A stretch of 64,000 bases of DNA from Lachnospiraceae bacterium (GCA_017936885.1 JAGBEO010000001.1:65733-129732); one strand, 5' to 3'; shown: positions 53,673 to 63,734, counted from the stretch's first letter. Made by a program: numbers and translations. Notes: a model not told the origin generated them from the sequence alone.

Positions 53673-54044
53673 ATGGAAATCATTATCAGCAATAATGCCA
53701 ACAAACCAATCTACGAACAAATTACGTCCCAGATCAAGGCAATGATCATGAGCGGCGAGTTGCAGCCCGGAGACGCTATTCCCTCCATGCGTGCCCTGGC
53801 AAAATCCATTCATGTAAGCGTCATTACCGTTCAGAAAGCCTACGAGGATTTGCAAAGAGACGGCTTTATTGAAACAACCGTCGGCAGAGGCAGCTTTGTG
53901 TCCGCGCTGAACAAAGACTTCTATCAGGAGGAGCAGCAGCGCATCATAGAGGAACATTTGCAGGCTGCCGCAGAAATCGGACGAATGAATCATATATCTT
54001 TAGAAAAAATGACGGAACTGCTGACTTTATTCTATCAGCCATAG
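53673..54044 (+). CDS. GntR-family (YtrA-type) transcriptional regulator
   Basis: A 123-residue repressor with a GntR winged helix (PIYEQITSQIKAMIMSGELQ, IPSMRALAKSIHVSVITVQKAYEDL, GRGSFV) and only a short helical tail, which defines the YtrA subgroup. It heads a three-gene operon with an ABC ATPase and permease and should repress it. The start at 53673 lacks a near ribosome site. An 11-codon ORF (53660-53695) with the good site GGAAAGGA overlaps the start in another frame, so coupled or re-initiated translation is likely. Confidence 0.88.
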   Translation: MEIIISNNANKPIYEQITSQIKAMIMSGELQPGDAIPSMRALAKSIHVSVITVQKAYEDLQRDGFIETTVGRGSFVSALNKDFYQEEQQRIIEEHLQAAAEIGRMNHISLEKMTELLTLFYQP

Positions 54045-54072
54045 AAATATACACAGAAAAGAGGAATTATTT

Positions 54073-54939
54073 ATGGAAAACATTTTAGAACTAACACAGG
54101 TTTTCAAGACCTATCCCAAATCAAATTTTACGTTAGACAATATCTCCTTTTCCCTGCCCTATGGCTCTATTATGGGCTTTGTAGGAGAAAACGGAGCCGG
54201 AAAAACAACCACCATCGGCTGTATCCTGAATACCGTCTTAAAAGACAGCGGAACCATTAAGCTGTTCGGCAAAGAAATGCAGGATTCCGATACGGATATG
54301 CGGGAACAGATTGGTGTGGTCTATGACGGTGACAATTTCCCTGCTTACTGGACTTCAGAACAATTATCCAAAGTCATGCAGGGACTTTATACCCAGTGGG
54401 ATAACGCCTTATTCCATCGATACTTAGAAGATTTTCATCTGCCGCCCAAACAGAAAATCAAGCACTACTCGAGAGGTATGTCCATGAAGCTTGCCATTGC
54501 CGCTGCCCTGTCCCATCATCCGAAGTTATTGATTCTGGATGAAGCCACAAGCGGCTTAGATCCCATTATGCGTGATGAAATATTGGATGTATTTCTCGAA
54601 TTTGTACAGGAAGAGGATCACTCTATTCTTCTCTCTTCCCACATTACAAGCGATTTGGAAAAAGTCGCCGATTACATTACCTTCGTACACAACGGTAAGC
54701 TGATCATGACGGCAGCTAAAGACGACCTGATCTACAATTACGCTGTTATGCGCTGTAGGGAAAGTCAGTTTCTTGCATTAGATCCCAGTGATATTCTTGC
54801 CTACCGGAAGAGGGATTATCAGATTGACGTACTGGTACCTGACAGAGAAAGTGCGAAGCGCAAATATAAGGATGTGGTGATAGATCATGTTTCTGTTGAT
54901 GAAATTATGCTGTTATTAGTAAAGGGGGAACAGGTATGA
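54073..54939 (+). CDS. ABC transporter ATP-binding protein (YtrB-like)
   Basis: A 288-residue ATPase with Walker A GENGAGKTTT, Walker B LLILDEATSGLD and a shortened signature HYSRGMSMKLAIAAAL, which lacks the usual LSGGQ form, as in the Ytr/BcrA-like group of ABC-2 ATPases. It pairs with the permease at 54936. Ytr-type systems respond to cell-wall-active antibiotics. GAGG precedes the ATG. Confidence 0.9.
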   Translation: MENILELTQVFKTYPKSNFTLDNISFSLPYGSIMGFVGENGAGKTTTIGCILNTVLKDSGTIKLFGKEMQDSDTDMREQIGVVYDGDNFPAYWTSEQLSKVMQGLYTQWDNALFHRYLEDFHLPPKQKIKHYSRGMSMKLAIAAALSHHPKLLILDEATSGLDPIMRDEILDVFLEFVQEEDHSILLSSHITSDLEKVADYITFVHNGKLIMTAAKDDLIYNYAVMRCRESQFLALDPSDILAYRKRDYQIDVLVPDRESAKRKYKDVVIDHVSVDEIMLLLVKGEQV

Positions 54940-55592
54940 AAGGACTTCTCAAAAACAATTTTTATGCAACACTTTCCAATGTAAAAGTATTTTCGGCTGT
55001 TATGATTTTGTTGGGCGTCTTTGTCGTTGCGGTGGATAATACCATTCCATCACTGATCATCGGATATATGCTGTTGGGGATGATAGGCTTTTCCCTGACT
55101 GCGATTGCAAGTTTACGAAAAGAAAGTACTGACAAATGGAGTAAATATAAGCTTACCGCTCCCATAAAACGGGCGGATGTGGTAAAAAGCTATTTCCTGA
55201 GCCTATTTTTATGGTTACTGGTTGGTATCCTTTTTGCAGGCATCGGGGTCGGTCTTTCTGTTATACTGCACGGCTTCCCCTTTGACAGAAATACCGATAT
55301 TTTCATGTTATTTGTGGTAGGAAGCGGGATCAGCCTGTTTATGGGCGCAATCTTCTTCCCCCTGTTCTATCTGGGCGGCGAGGAACGAAATGAGGTCTTC
55401 TTAGTCATCAGTCTGCTCTGCGGTATCGGTGTGATTATGGGACTTTCTACACTGATTAATACCTTGTTCGGAACTCCTTTGACCAGCTTGCAGGTGATTT
55501 TGGACGGGATTATCATACTTAGCTGTGCCCTGCTGACATTTGCATTATCCTGCCCGCTGACCATTGGTATCTTTATGAAAAAGGAATTTTAA
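54936..55592 (+). CDS. ABC-2 type permease
   Basis: A 218-residue membrane protein with six hydrophobic segments, resembling the ABC2_membrane_5 family (MKGLLKNNFYATLSNV, then a KWSKYKLTAPIKRADVVKSYFL cytoplasmic loop). It overlaps the ATPase gene by four bases (ATGA), so translation is coupled. Substrate unknown; export or bacitracin-type resistance is likely by context. Confidence 0.82.
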   Translation: MKGLLKNNFYATLSNVKVFSAVMILLGVFVVAVDNTIPSLIIGYMLLGMIGFSLTAIASLRKESTDKWSKYKLTAPIKRADVVKSYFLSLFLWLLVGILFAGIGVGLSVILHGFPFDRNTDIFMLFVVGSGISLFMGAIFFPLFYLGGEERNEVFLVISLLCGIGVIMGLSTLINTLFGTPLTSLQVILDGIIILSCALLTFALSCPLTIGIFMKKEF

Positions 55593-55887
55593 CGCAAGAA
55601 TCGCAGGCTCTTACAAATGCCTCAAAAGTTAGTGCATCACTCACAGAAATCAATCATATCCCATTGACATCCTATCCCTCTGTCTGCTACAATCATTACA
55701 TAGCATTGAAATTCTAACGAAAATTCGTCTAATTGATCTATTTTTCTTTAGAATACCGCAATCCGGTATTTGATCTGTTTTAGAATCCTTGCTATGAATC
55801 CATTTATGAATGAGCAGGGAGATAAAGCAGACCTTTCTTACAAACCGGCGCTTCTTACCTGCCCCGTAACGTAAGAAAGGAGAAAAG
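55593..55887. other. Intergenic region with two hairpins
   Basis: AATACC/GGTATT (about 55752-55770), a weak terminator for the ABC operon, and TTCTTAC/GTAAGAA (55852-55858 with 55871-55877), whose right arm borders the ribosome site of the next gene. Nothing else is recognisable. Confidence 0.5.
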
Positions 55888-56853
55888 ATGAACATTAAGG
55901 AAAATTTGAAAAACACAGACATTGTTAACGGTATGAGAGGCAGCGACAGCATTCAGTCACCACCCCAACAGGCAGAACAGCCGGTTTACTTTACCTATAA
56001 GGACAGAGTGTTTCGACTTCTGTATAAGGATAAAGGCAGATTATTAGAACTTTACAATGCGCTGAACGATACCTGCTATACGAATGAAGCAGACTTAACG
56101 GTCAATACACTGGAAAATGCTATCTTCATGAAAATGAAAAATGACGTTTCTTTCCTGATCGGCTACAGCATGTGCCTGTATGAACACCAGTCAACTTATT
56201 GTCCTAATATGCCCCTTAGAGGCTTTCTCTATTTAGCCGATCTGTATAAGAGGCATATCAAAGATATCGACTTAAGCATACAGAAGAAAATTACGATTCC
56301 AACGCCGCACTATATTATTTTTTATAACGGTACAGAACGCGACGAAGAAGAATTTACCCAAAAGCTTTCCGAATCTTTTGAAGATAGCACGGAAGGCTGT
56401 CTGGAACTGACAGTGCGTACTCTAAACATCAATTATGGACATAATAAAGCATTGATGGATAAATGCCGGACACTCGCGGACTATTCTTACTTTATTGCCG
56501 AAATAAGGAAAAACCTAGAAACTATGCCACTAAAATCAGCGGTGATAACCGCTGTAGACACATGTATCAGGAAGGATATCCTGCGTGATTTCCTGCTGGA
56601 ACAGAAAGCAGAGGTTATTTCTATGTCAATCTATGAGTATAATGAAGAATATGTGAAAAAAACTCTCTATGAAGATGGCTTTGACAATGGTCATTCTAAA
56701 GGAAAACAGGAAGGAATAGCTGTAAACTTAGTCGAAAATGTAGAAGCCCTGATGCACAACTTAAACCTTAATCTGGAAAGAGCTTGTCAATCGCTAAGTA
56801 TCACCGTGGCAGATTATGAGAAAGCAAAGGAAGAAATCAAGTCCAACAGTTGA
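55888..56853 (+). CDS. Rpn-family recombination-promoting nuclease / putative transposase
   Basis: A 321-residue PD-(D/E)XK nuclease of the Rpn group. The catalytic region is around FMKMKNDVSFLIG and LYEHQSTYCPNMPLR (the E-x-Q element), and the C-terminal part contains KDILRDFLLEQKAEVISM and YEYNEEYVKKTLYEDG. AAAGGAG precedes the ATG. The fragment at 21093-21398 is a truncated paralog. These proteins promote RecA-independent gene transfer in E. coli; the role in clostridia is unclear. Confidence 0.85.
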   Translation: MNIKENLKNTDIVNGMRGSDSIQSPPQQAEQPVYFTYKDRVFRLLYKDKGRLLELYNALNDTCYTNEADLTVNTLENAIFMKMKNDVSFLIGYSMCLYEHQSTYCPNMPLRGFLYLADLYKRHIKDIDLSIQKKITIPTPHYIIFYNGTERDEEEFTQKLSESFEDSTEGCLELTVRTLNINYGHNKALMDKCRTLADYSYFIAEIRKNLETMPLKSAVITAVDTCIRKDILRDFLLEQKAEVISMSIYEYNEEYVKKTLYEDGFDNGHSKGKQEGIAVNLVENVEALMHNLNLNLERACQSLSITVADYEKAKEEIKSNS

Positions 56854-56983
56854 CAGCAAATTCATGTCAAATGTTCTTGCTTTGTAACCACAACGATCCG
56901 AAACACTGTTTTGTCATCTTATCATTTTAGAACAAAGCTTTTAAGAACAGAACTTTAACATCAAACAAAAAGAGGAGACTCTC

Positions 56984-57499
56984 ATGGAAATTGAACGAAA
57001 ATTTACCGTCAAAGAATTACCTGCCAATCTGGAATCCTATCCCTGCCACATCATTGAGCAGGCATATCTGAATACTGATCCGGTTGTCAGAATTCGTAGA
57101 CAAGATGACGAATATTATATGACCTATAAAGGCAAGGGTCTGCTTGCCAGAGAAGAATACAATCTCCCCTTAAATGAACAATCCTACTATCATTTGAGGG
57201 GAAAGGCGGACGGCAACGTAATCTCCAAGAAACGGTATGTTATCCCGATTGAACACCCGGAATTTAATGCGACATACCAGTCAGAACATCTGTCAGTTTC
57301 CGGCAAATCCGTTGACTCACTCGGTTTATGTGTAGAGCTTGACATCTTCGAGGCTCCCTTTGCACCACTGATCATTGCAGAGGTCGAATTTCCGGACAAA
57401 GAAATGGCGGAAGCGTTTTTAATGCTTGACTGGTTCAGTCAAGACGTGACAAACGATCCCGCTTTCCATAATTCTAATTTAAGTCGTAAGGTATTCTAA
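56984..57499 (+). CDS. CYTH domain-containing protein
   Basis: A 171-residue triphosphate tunnel enzyme. The N-terminal MEIERKF is the ExExK motif, followed by VRIRRQDDEYYMTYKGKG and the C-terminal LIIAEVEFPDKEMAEAF. Members bind triphosphates and divalent cations and act as tripolyphosphatases, thiamine triphosphatases or adenylate cyclases. AGAGGAG precedes the ATG. Single gene. Confidence 0.9.
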   Translation: MEIERKFTVKELPANLESYPCHIIEQAYLNTDPVVRIRRQDDEYYMTYKGKGLLAREEYNLPLNEQSYYHLRGKADGNVISKKRYVIPIEHPEFNATYQSEHLSVSGKSVDSLGLCVELDIFEAPFAPLIIAEVEFPDKEMAEAFLMLDWFSQDVTNDPAFHNSNLSRKVF

Positions 57500-57612
57500 C
57501 TGATTACTTCCGTTTTCTTTCATGCCTGCTACCAGGAACCGAACCCGCCGTACAGATCATTTCAGCCATATTCAGATGCTTCTGGCGCGGTTACGTCCTC
57601 GTTTTGACGCGG

Positions 57613-58656
57613 TTACGTCCTCGGCTGTCCTGTAGATTCCCGCACAATAAGCTCCGCTGGGAAAATGATCTGCTGATGCTCCTGACGCTCTGCTATCACA
57701 TCAAGCAGAAGGCGAATGGTCTTCTTCGCCATCTCCTCCACCGGCTGCTTGATGGTCGTCAGCTTCGGATTATAATACTCTCCCAGCTCAATTCCATCAT
57801 ACCCCGCCACCGAGATATCTTCCGGTATTTTTTTGCCGGCTTCCAGCACCGCCCTACATGCACCGATTGCCAGAGAATCTGATGTGGCATAAATGGCAGT
57901 CACTTTTGCTCCCACCTCAGATTCCATCAGCTTCTTGGCCGTAAGATAACCGTTTTCCATGGAATAGGAATCAATATCATCCTGCACATAGCAAATCATA
58001 TCTTTAGAAACCACAAGTCCCCGCTCTGCGTAGGCTTCCTCGTATCCCTCCATACGCAGACGTCCCACCGGTTGCTGCGGTTTCTCCACGATAATTGCCA
58101 CATTCCTGTGCCCCAGTTCCAGCAGATACTCTGTCATTTTCTTACTTTCCAGCTTATCATCCACTGCAATATTGGAAAATTCCACCCTGCCGATTCTGTC
58201 CGTGATATCCACCCCGATGGTACTGAAAATAAAAGGCACATTCAGCTTGGCAAGCTTTTCTTCGGAATGGACAAAACGTCCGCCCAAAAATACTATGCCG
58301 CGAAGCCGTTTCTCCTTCTCCAGTTCCAAAGCCACATCCACTTCGTCCTCATGGGCTTCTACATGCCTGAGTACCAGGGCATATTTATTCCTCTGCGTCT
58401 CTTCTTCTATAATCTGAATCATATTGCTGAAAAAAGGATTCGTGATACCTTTGACCAAAACCGCAATACATTTTGCGTCCGTACGCTTTAAGTTCCTGGC
58501 ACTGTTATTGGGAATAAATCCGGTTTCCTCTATCACTTCCATGATTTTCTTACGGGTCTCCGGATTGATATCCGGATGGTTATTGATTGCTCTGGAAACC
58601 GTACTGATTCCAACACCACATTTCTTTGCTATGTCCTTAATCGTAATTTCAGCCAT
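57613..58656 (-). CDS. LacI-family regulator of maltodextrin genes (MalR-like)
   Basis: A 347-residue LacI repressor. HTH MAEITIKDIAKKCGVGISTV is followed by SRAINNHPDINPETRKKI and a sugar-sensing domain (SVAGYDGIELGEYYNPKLTT). It sits directly after malQ and the malEFG genes with the same direction, so it probably controls them through the repeats at 63800-63859. A terminator separates it from malQ. The ATG at 58656 follows AAAGGAG at a rather long distance (12 bases). A 20-bp tandem duplication containing GTTACGTCCTCG spans its stop codon (about 57586-57625). Confidence 0.87.
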   Translation of the reverse strand: MAEITIKDIAKKCGVGISTVSRAINNHPDINPETRKKIMEVIEETGFIPNNSARNLKRTDAKCIAVLVKGITNPFFSNMIQIIEEETQRNKYALVLRHVEAHEDEVDVALELEKEKRLRGIVFLGGRFVHSEEKLAKLNVPFIFSTIGVDITDRIGRVEFSNIAVDDKLESKKMTEYLLELGHRNVAIIVEKPQQPVGRLRMEGYEEAYAERGLVVSKDMICYVQDDIDSYSMENGYLTAKKLMESEVGAKVTAIYATSDSLAIGACRAVLEAGKKIPEDISVAGYDGIELGEYYNPKLTTIKQPVEEMAKKTIRLLLDVIAERQEHQQIIFPAELIVRESTGQPRT

Positions 58657-58765
58657 TATGATAATCTGCTCCTTTTCCGCCTTTATGTAAATCCCGCATA
58701 CAAGATTCCTTTTTATCCCATCCTGCGGCTTCACGATACTGTCTGCATACTTTCTGTCTACATAA

Positions 58766-58799
58766 AAATTCGCTGACAGATAATTACTTACCTGTCAGC
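58766..58799 (-). terminator. Terminator of the malEFGQ transcript
   Basis: GCTGACAG pairs with CTGTCAGC (58792-58799 with 58772-58779), then AATTTTTA on the minus strand. Confidence 0.75.
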
Positions 58800-58893
58800 T
58801 ATTTCTTTCCTATTGCAATACTTACTACGGCAATCACTTGTAACGCTTAACACCGCAGTCACTGCCAGCATCCAATATATTATTTCTGTGAGG

Positions 58894-60381
58894 TCACTTT
58901 TTCACTGCTGCCCTGCCATATAATTTTGTCATCTTATAGATACGCTCTGCCAGTTCTTCCGTAAACTGTCCCGGCAGCATCCTCCACTTCCAGTTGATTC
59001 CAAGTGTAGAAGGAATATTGATCCTCGCCTCTTCACCCAGTCCCAGATAATCCTGCATCGGAATCACGCAGGTGTCAGACACACTCGCCATGGCGGCTCT
59101 GATAAACTCCCACTGCACATCCTTTCTGGAACGGATATTCAGATAACGCTTCGCAAAAGCTTTATCCTTGCGGCTCAGTTTCTCATACCAGCCCAGAGTC
59201 GTATCGTTATCATGAGTTCCCGTGTATACAATACTGTTTGCCACATAATTGTGGGGCAGATAATCGCTCTCTTCCCTGGAATCAAAAGCAAACTGCAAAA
59301 TCTTCATACCGGGATAGCCGGTCTTCTTAACCAACTTGATGACTGAATCAGTCAAAAATCCGAGATCCTCTGCAATCACTGCTTTATTACCGAGTTTAGC
59401 CTTCATAGTCTTAAAGATCTCGTAACCCGGTCCCTGCTCCCAATGACCATACTCTGCCGTCTCATCGCCATAGGGAATCGAATAATACTCATCAAATCCT
59501 CTGAAATGATCGATTCTCACCACATCATATAATTCATAGCAATATGCAATACGCTTCATCCACCATGCATATTCTGTCTTCTTATGATAATCCCACTTAT
59601 ACAGCGGATTGCCCCACAACTGACCCGTAGCGGAAAAAGCATCCGGCGGGCATCCTGCTACGGCAATCGGTGTTAAAGTATCATCTAACTGGAACAGCTC
59701 CGGATTCGCCCATGTATCGGCGCTGTCAAAAGCCACATAGATCGGAATGTCACCGATGATCTGAATTTTCTTCCGGTTCGCGTATTCCTTCAGGGCAAAC
59801 CACTGTTTCGCAAACAGATACTGCTGGAACTGATAAAATGCCACTTCCTCCGCATACTGTTCCCGATATTGCTTCATGGCAGCAGGTTTACGAAGCTTTA
59901 TATCCTCGTCCCACTCACTCCAACTCTTGCCGTCAAAGGAATTCTTCACTGCCATATAGAGCGCATAATCATCCAGCCAATAGCCGTTATCCCGAACGAA
60001 TTTTGTATAATCCGGGTCCTTCTCAATCTCGCTGTTGTGATATGCCGTCTTTAAAACTTTAAATCTGGACAAATATATTTTCTCATAATCAATATATTCG
60101 TCGTTATCCCCGAAATCATACTGATCACATTCTGCTTCTGTCAGATATCCCGCCTCAATCAGTGCTTCCAGATCAATATAGTACGGATTTCCCGCAAAAG
60201 TGGAAAATGACTGATATGGGGAATCTCCATATCCGGTAGGTCCAAGTGGTAGGATCTGCCAATAGGACTGTCCCGCTTTTTCTAATAAATCAATAAAATT
60301 GTATGCCTGCTTGGAAAAGGTCCCTATTCCATACTTAGACGGAATACTGGATACAGGCAGCAAAACGCCGCTTTTTCTCAT
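58894..60381 (-). CDS. malQ: 4-alpha-glucanotransferase (amylomaltase)
   Basis: A 495-residue GH77 enzyme that disproportionates maltooligosaccharides. Landmarks: RKSGVLLPVSSIPSKYGIGT, WQILPLGPTGYGDSPYQS, DIPIYVAFDSADTW, VRIDHFRGF with the nucleophile Asp, VIAEDLG with the acid/base Glu, and YTGTHDNDTT. The ATG at 60381 is used; an in-frame TTG at 60387 is closer to the AAAGGA site. It is last in the malEFGQ operon. Confidence 0.96.
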   Translation of the reverse strand: MRKSGVLLPVSSIPSKYGIGTFSKQAYNFIDLLEKAGQSYWQILPLGPTGYGDSPYQSFSTFAGNPYYIDLEALIEAGYLTEAECDQYDFGDNDEYIDYEKIYLSRFKVLKTAYHNSEIEKDPDYTKFVRDNGYWLDDYALYMAVKNSFDGKSWSEWDEDIKLRKPAAMKQYREQYAEEVAFYQFQQYLFAKQWFALKEYANRKKIQIIGDIPIYVAFDSADTWANPELFQLDDTLTPIAVAGCPPDAFSATGQLWGNPLYKWDYHKKTEYAWWMKRIAYCYELYDVVRIDHFRGFDEYYSIPYGDETAEYGHWEQGPGYEIFKTMKAKLGNKAVIAEDLGFLTDSVIKLVKKTGYPGMKILQFAFDSREESDYLPHNYVANSIVYTGTHDNDTTLGWYEKLSRKDKAFAKRYLNIRSRKDVQWEFIRAAMASVSDTCVIPMQDYLGLGEEARINIPSTLGINWKWRMLPGQFTEELAERIYKMTKLYGRAAVKK

Positions 60382-60451
60382 GACCAATAAATCCTTTCAA
60401 AAATATGCTACTATTTTACTATTATTTATCGAAATTTTCAAGACAACACTC

Positions 60452-61357
60452 TTACCCTTTGACTGCTCCTGCCAAAACGCCTTCAATGATGTACTTCTGA
60501 CAGGCAATATAAAATATAACAATCGGTGTGATCGCAAGCACAAGCACTGCCATCATGGCACCCCAGTCAATCTGTCCGTGGCTTTGCTTTAAATACTGTA
60601 CCGCAATCGGAATCGTCTTATACTTGTTTACATTAAGCACCAGACTCGGAAGAAGATAATCGTTCCAGATCCACATTGCCTGCAAAATTGCCACCGTAAC
60701 CGTCGTAGGCTTTAAAATTGGGAACACGATCAGGAAGAAAGTCTGAATCGGATTGCAACCATCAATCATCGCAGCTTCTTCTATTTCCAGTGAAATGCCC
60801 TTAACAAAGCCCGTAAACATAAATACCGCAAGTCCTGCTCCAAATCCCAGATATACAATGATAATACCAACCGGATTGGATAAATGCAGCATATTGGCAA
60901 ATTTAGATAAGGTAAACATTACCATCTGGAACGGTACGATCATGGAAAACAAGCACATAACATACATGAATCTTGTAAATTTCGTATGTACCCGGACAAT
61001 ATACCATGCACACATGGAACAGCACAGTATGATGACCGCTACGGAGCACACCGTAATAAACAGGGAATTACCGAAGCACCCCCAGAATTTCGTTGCTTTC
61101 AGACCATTGGTATAATTCAGTGTACCGCAGAAAATCTGCTTTGCGCCCTGCATAAACTTATCCCATCCGTCTGTTATGGAATTGGCGCTGAATCCAAACG
61201 GATACCGGAAAATATATGCTTTTCTTTTAAAAGAATTTAACAATACGACCAACATCGGAGAAATCCACAAAATGCTGATGATGGAAAACAATACCGTAAG
61301 AATACCACTGTGCTTTGCTCTTCTGACAGTACTTACCTGCTCTTTGTTCTTAGCCAT
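60452..61357 (-). CDS. malG: Carbohydrate ABC transporter permease (MalG-like)
   Basis: A 301-residue permease with six transmembrane segments and the EAA loop EEAAMIDGCNPIQTFFLIVFP. The N-terminal ISILWISPMLVVLLNSF is typical of MalG-type proteins. AAGGAGG precedes the ATG, which overlaps the malF stop by one base. Maltodextrin specificity is inferred from malQ and the LacI gene next door. Confidence 0.9.
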   Translation of the reverse strand: MAKNKEQVSTVRRAKHSGILTVLFSIISILWISPMLVVLLNSFKRKAYIFRYPFGFSANSITDGWDKFMQGAKQIFCGTLNYTNGLKATKFWGCFGNSLFITVCSVAVIILCCSMCAWYIVRVHTKFTRFMYVMCLFSMIVPFQMVMFTLSKFANMLHLSNPVGIIIVYLGFGAGLAVFMFTGFVKGISLEIEEAAMIDGCNPIQTFFLIVFPILKPTTVTVAILQAMWIWNDYLLPSLVLNVNKYKTIPIAVQYLKQSHGQIDWGAMMAVLVLAITPIVIFYIACQKYIIEGVLAGAVKG

Positions 61358-62214
61358 TAGCTTTCTACCTCCTTGCTTGTCGTCAATTTATTCTGTGCTA
61401 CTGCGATAATAGCAACCAGAATAAAGAAAATAACCGCTTTTGCCTGTCCTACACCCTGCCATCCGGTAGTGCCGTACATTGTGTCATAGATGTTTAACGC
61501 AAGCAACTGTGACATTTTACCGGGATTACCGCCGGTCAGCGCCAGGTTCTGGTCAAACAATTTGAAACCGTTCGTCAGCGTCAGGAAACTACAGATCGTG
61601 ATAGTAGGCATCAGCATCGGAAGCGTTACATTACGAAGCATCTGCCATGCATTGGCACCGTCAATCTTGGCAGCCTCGATCAAGTCTCCCGGGATATTCT
61701 GGATACCGGCAATATAAATGATCATCATATAACCGATCTGCTGCCAGCACACTACGATGATCAACCCCCAGAATGCGTACCACTGTGAATATACAATAGT
61801 TTTGGAGAAGTTCTGTAATACAGCGTTGAAAATCATCAACCATATATAACTGAGTACAATTCCGCCAATCAGGTTAGGAAGGAAAAATGCAGTACGGAAT
61901 AAATTAGTACCTTTGATTCCTTTGGTCAGCGCCATACCGATTGCAAAGGCAACCACATTGATAATCAGTACGGAAGTCACTGTAAACAATGCCGTGTACC
62001 ATATGGAATGTAAAAAGGATGTATCCAGCTTACCATTTACTACAAAAATTCTTGCATAGTTCTGCAGACCAACCCATGACCAATCCACAACTGTTGTAAA
62101 TTTACAGAAGGATAAGAAAATACCATATACAAATGGAACAATAAATCCAATCGCAAAAGCGATCAATGTCGGCATTACAAATAGTGGGAAATATCGTTTA
62201 ATTGCTTTCTCCAT
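61357..62214 (-). CDS. malF: Carbohydrate ABC transporter permease (MalF-like)
   Basis: A 285-residue permease with six transmembrane segments and the EAA loop IEAAKIDGANAWQMLRNVTLP. It is shorter than the enterobacterial MalF, as usual in Firmicutes. The start at 62214 follows AAAGGG; the longer reading frame upstream lacks a site. It follows malE by 83 bp, in which a hairpin with a T-run lies. Confidence 0.9.
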   Translation of the reverse strand: MEKAIKRYFPLFVMPTLIAFAIGFIVPFVYGIFLSFCKFTTVVDWSWVGLQNYARIFVVNGKLDTSFLHSIWYTALFTVTSVLIINVVAFAIGMALTKGIKGTNLFRTAFFLPNLIGGIVLSYIWLMIFNAVLQNFSKTIVYSQWYAFWGLIIVVCWQQIGYMMIIYIAGIQNIPGDLIEAAKIDGANAWQMLRNVTLPMLMPTITICSFLTLTNGFKLFDQNLALTGGNPGKMSQLLALNIYDTMYGTTGWQGVGQAKAVIFFILVAIIAVAQNKLTTSKEVES

Positions 62215-62235
62215 AATTCTACCCTTTCTCTTCTT

Positions 62236-62270
62236 GATAAAAGGGGCAAGTGAATACTCACTCACCCCTT
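62236..62270 (-). terminator. Intercistronic hairpin between malE and malF
   Basis: On the minus strand AAGGGGTGAGTGA pairs with TCACTTGCCCCTT (one or two mismatches), then TTTATC. A partial terminator here would give more binding protein than permease, as is common in sugar ABC operons. Confidence 0.65.
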
Positions 62271-62297
62271 CACATTTCCTATATTATCTCTTGAAAA

Positions 62298-63734
62298 TTA
62301 CTGCTCGTTAGACAACTCCCAGTAATATGCCCACTGGTCTACATATGCTGTCTTAACATCATCCCATGAGCCGCCTCTCTCTGTGTACTCTGTAAGAGGT
62401 GCTACGAAATCTGCTCTCCAGTCATCTACGGAAGGTGTAGCATTAAAGCTCCATGCTACGGATGTCTTACCTGCTGCTGCATACTCGTTAACCATAGATG
62501 CAAATCCGTTCTTAGACTCAAACTCGCCTGTGAAGGTATCGAAAGGAGCTGTAAGTCCCATCTGGTTGGTGATAGCATCACGACCTTCGTCAGAAGTGAT
62601 AACCCAGTCTAAGAATGCTAAAGTAGAATCAATATCTTCCTGAGATGCCTGTGCATTAACTGCCCAGTGGTTCTCTGTACCAACTGCAAGACCTTCATTC
62701 TCATCATCTACACCAAAGTAGATAGGCATCATGGAAAGATCATCTGTTGTTACAATGTAACCGTTCTCGTTGTCCGGAGCAAATGCTGCGTACTCCCAGT
62801 CACCATTCTGATAGAATACTGCTTCACCAAGACCAAGTTCCTGCTCAGCATTGTATGCGCCGGAGTCAAGTGTTGCAGCATCTGCGGAAGAAGTGCTGAT
62901 ATACATATCCCATACATTCTTGAAGTTATCCAGATACTTGCCTGTTACAGTTCCCTGACCTGCAACCAAGTCGCAGCCTGCATCTTTGAACTCATAGTAA
63001 AGAGCAAGACCTGCAAGATGTCCGGAGAATCTCCAGTTAGAACCACTGTCAAGACCAGCAGAAGCAAATGCGCCTGTCAGGTTTGTTCCGAGTGCATCGT
63101 TGATCTCGTCTACACGATTGTTAATGTCTGTTGCTACTGCATTCAATGTCTCAAAGTTATCAATTTCATCTACGGAAGAAATAACTGCACCTTCCAGACC
63201 GCAATAACCTTCCAGAATTGTCTTGTTGTAAATAATACCATAGCACTCATAGCAGTTTGCAACTGCTGCAACCTTGCCGTCATACTCAAGTGCCAGAGAT
63301 TTATCTGTCAAGTGCTCATAAAGAGAACTATCTTTCAGATCATAGATATAATTAGCATACTCTGCACAGTCTGCTGTACTACCGATGTTAAAGATTGTAG
63401 GTGCCTCGGACTTAGCTAACTCAGACTGTAATGTTGTCTTATACTGTCCGTCTGCTGCTGTAACTACTGTTACGTCAACACCTGTCTGCTCTGTATAAGT
63501 TGCGGCCAGATCCTGCCATGCGCCGTCTGTCTCAGGCTTGAAGTTTAATAAGTATACAGAACCGCTTCCTGCATCTGTTGAAGCCTCAGCACTGTCAGAG
63601 CTTTCTGCTGCTGCTTCTTCTGTTGCTGCTTCGCTTGTTCCCTCTGTTGTAGTCGCGCTGTCAGAGCCGCATCCTGCCAACATAGAAGAAATCATTGTTG
63701 CGCAAAGTAAAACACTTACGATTTTCTTTTTCAT
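62298..63734 (-). CDS. malE: Maltodextrin-type sugar-binding lipoprotein
   Basis: A 478-residue extracellular binding protein. The lipoprotein signal MKKKIVSVLLCATMISSMLAGC ends at Cys22 (LAGC), followed by a Ser/Glu/Ala-rich linker and a family 1 solute-binding fold (YTEQTGVDVTVVTA, AVFYQNGDWEYAAF, WVITSDEGRDAI). GGGAGAGG precedes the ATG. First gene of malEFGQ. Ligand inferred from context. Confidence 0.9.
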   Translation of the reverse strand: MKKKIVSVLLCATMISSMLAGCGSDSATTTEGTSEAATEEAAAESSDSAEASTDAGSGSVYLLNFKPETDGAWQDLAATYTEQTGVDVTVVTAADGQYKTTLQSELAKSEAPTIFNIGSTADCAEYANYIYDLKDSSLYEHLTDKSLALEYDGKVAAVANCYECYGIIYNKTILEGYCGLEGAVISSVDEIDNFETLNAVATDINNRVDEINDALGTNLTGAFASAGLDSGSNWRFSGHLAGLALYYEFKDAGCDLVAGQGTVTGKYLDNFKNVWDMYISTSSADAATLDSGAYNAEQELGLGEAVFYQNGDWEYAAFAPDNENGYIVTTDDLSMMPIYFGVDDENEGLAVGTENHWAVNAQASQEDIDSTLAFLDWVITSDEGRDAITNQMGLTAPFDTFTGEFESKNGFASMVNEYAAAGKTSVAWSFNATPSVDDWRADFVAPLTEYTERGGSWDDVKTAYVDQWAYYWELSNEQ

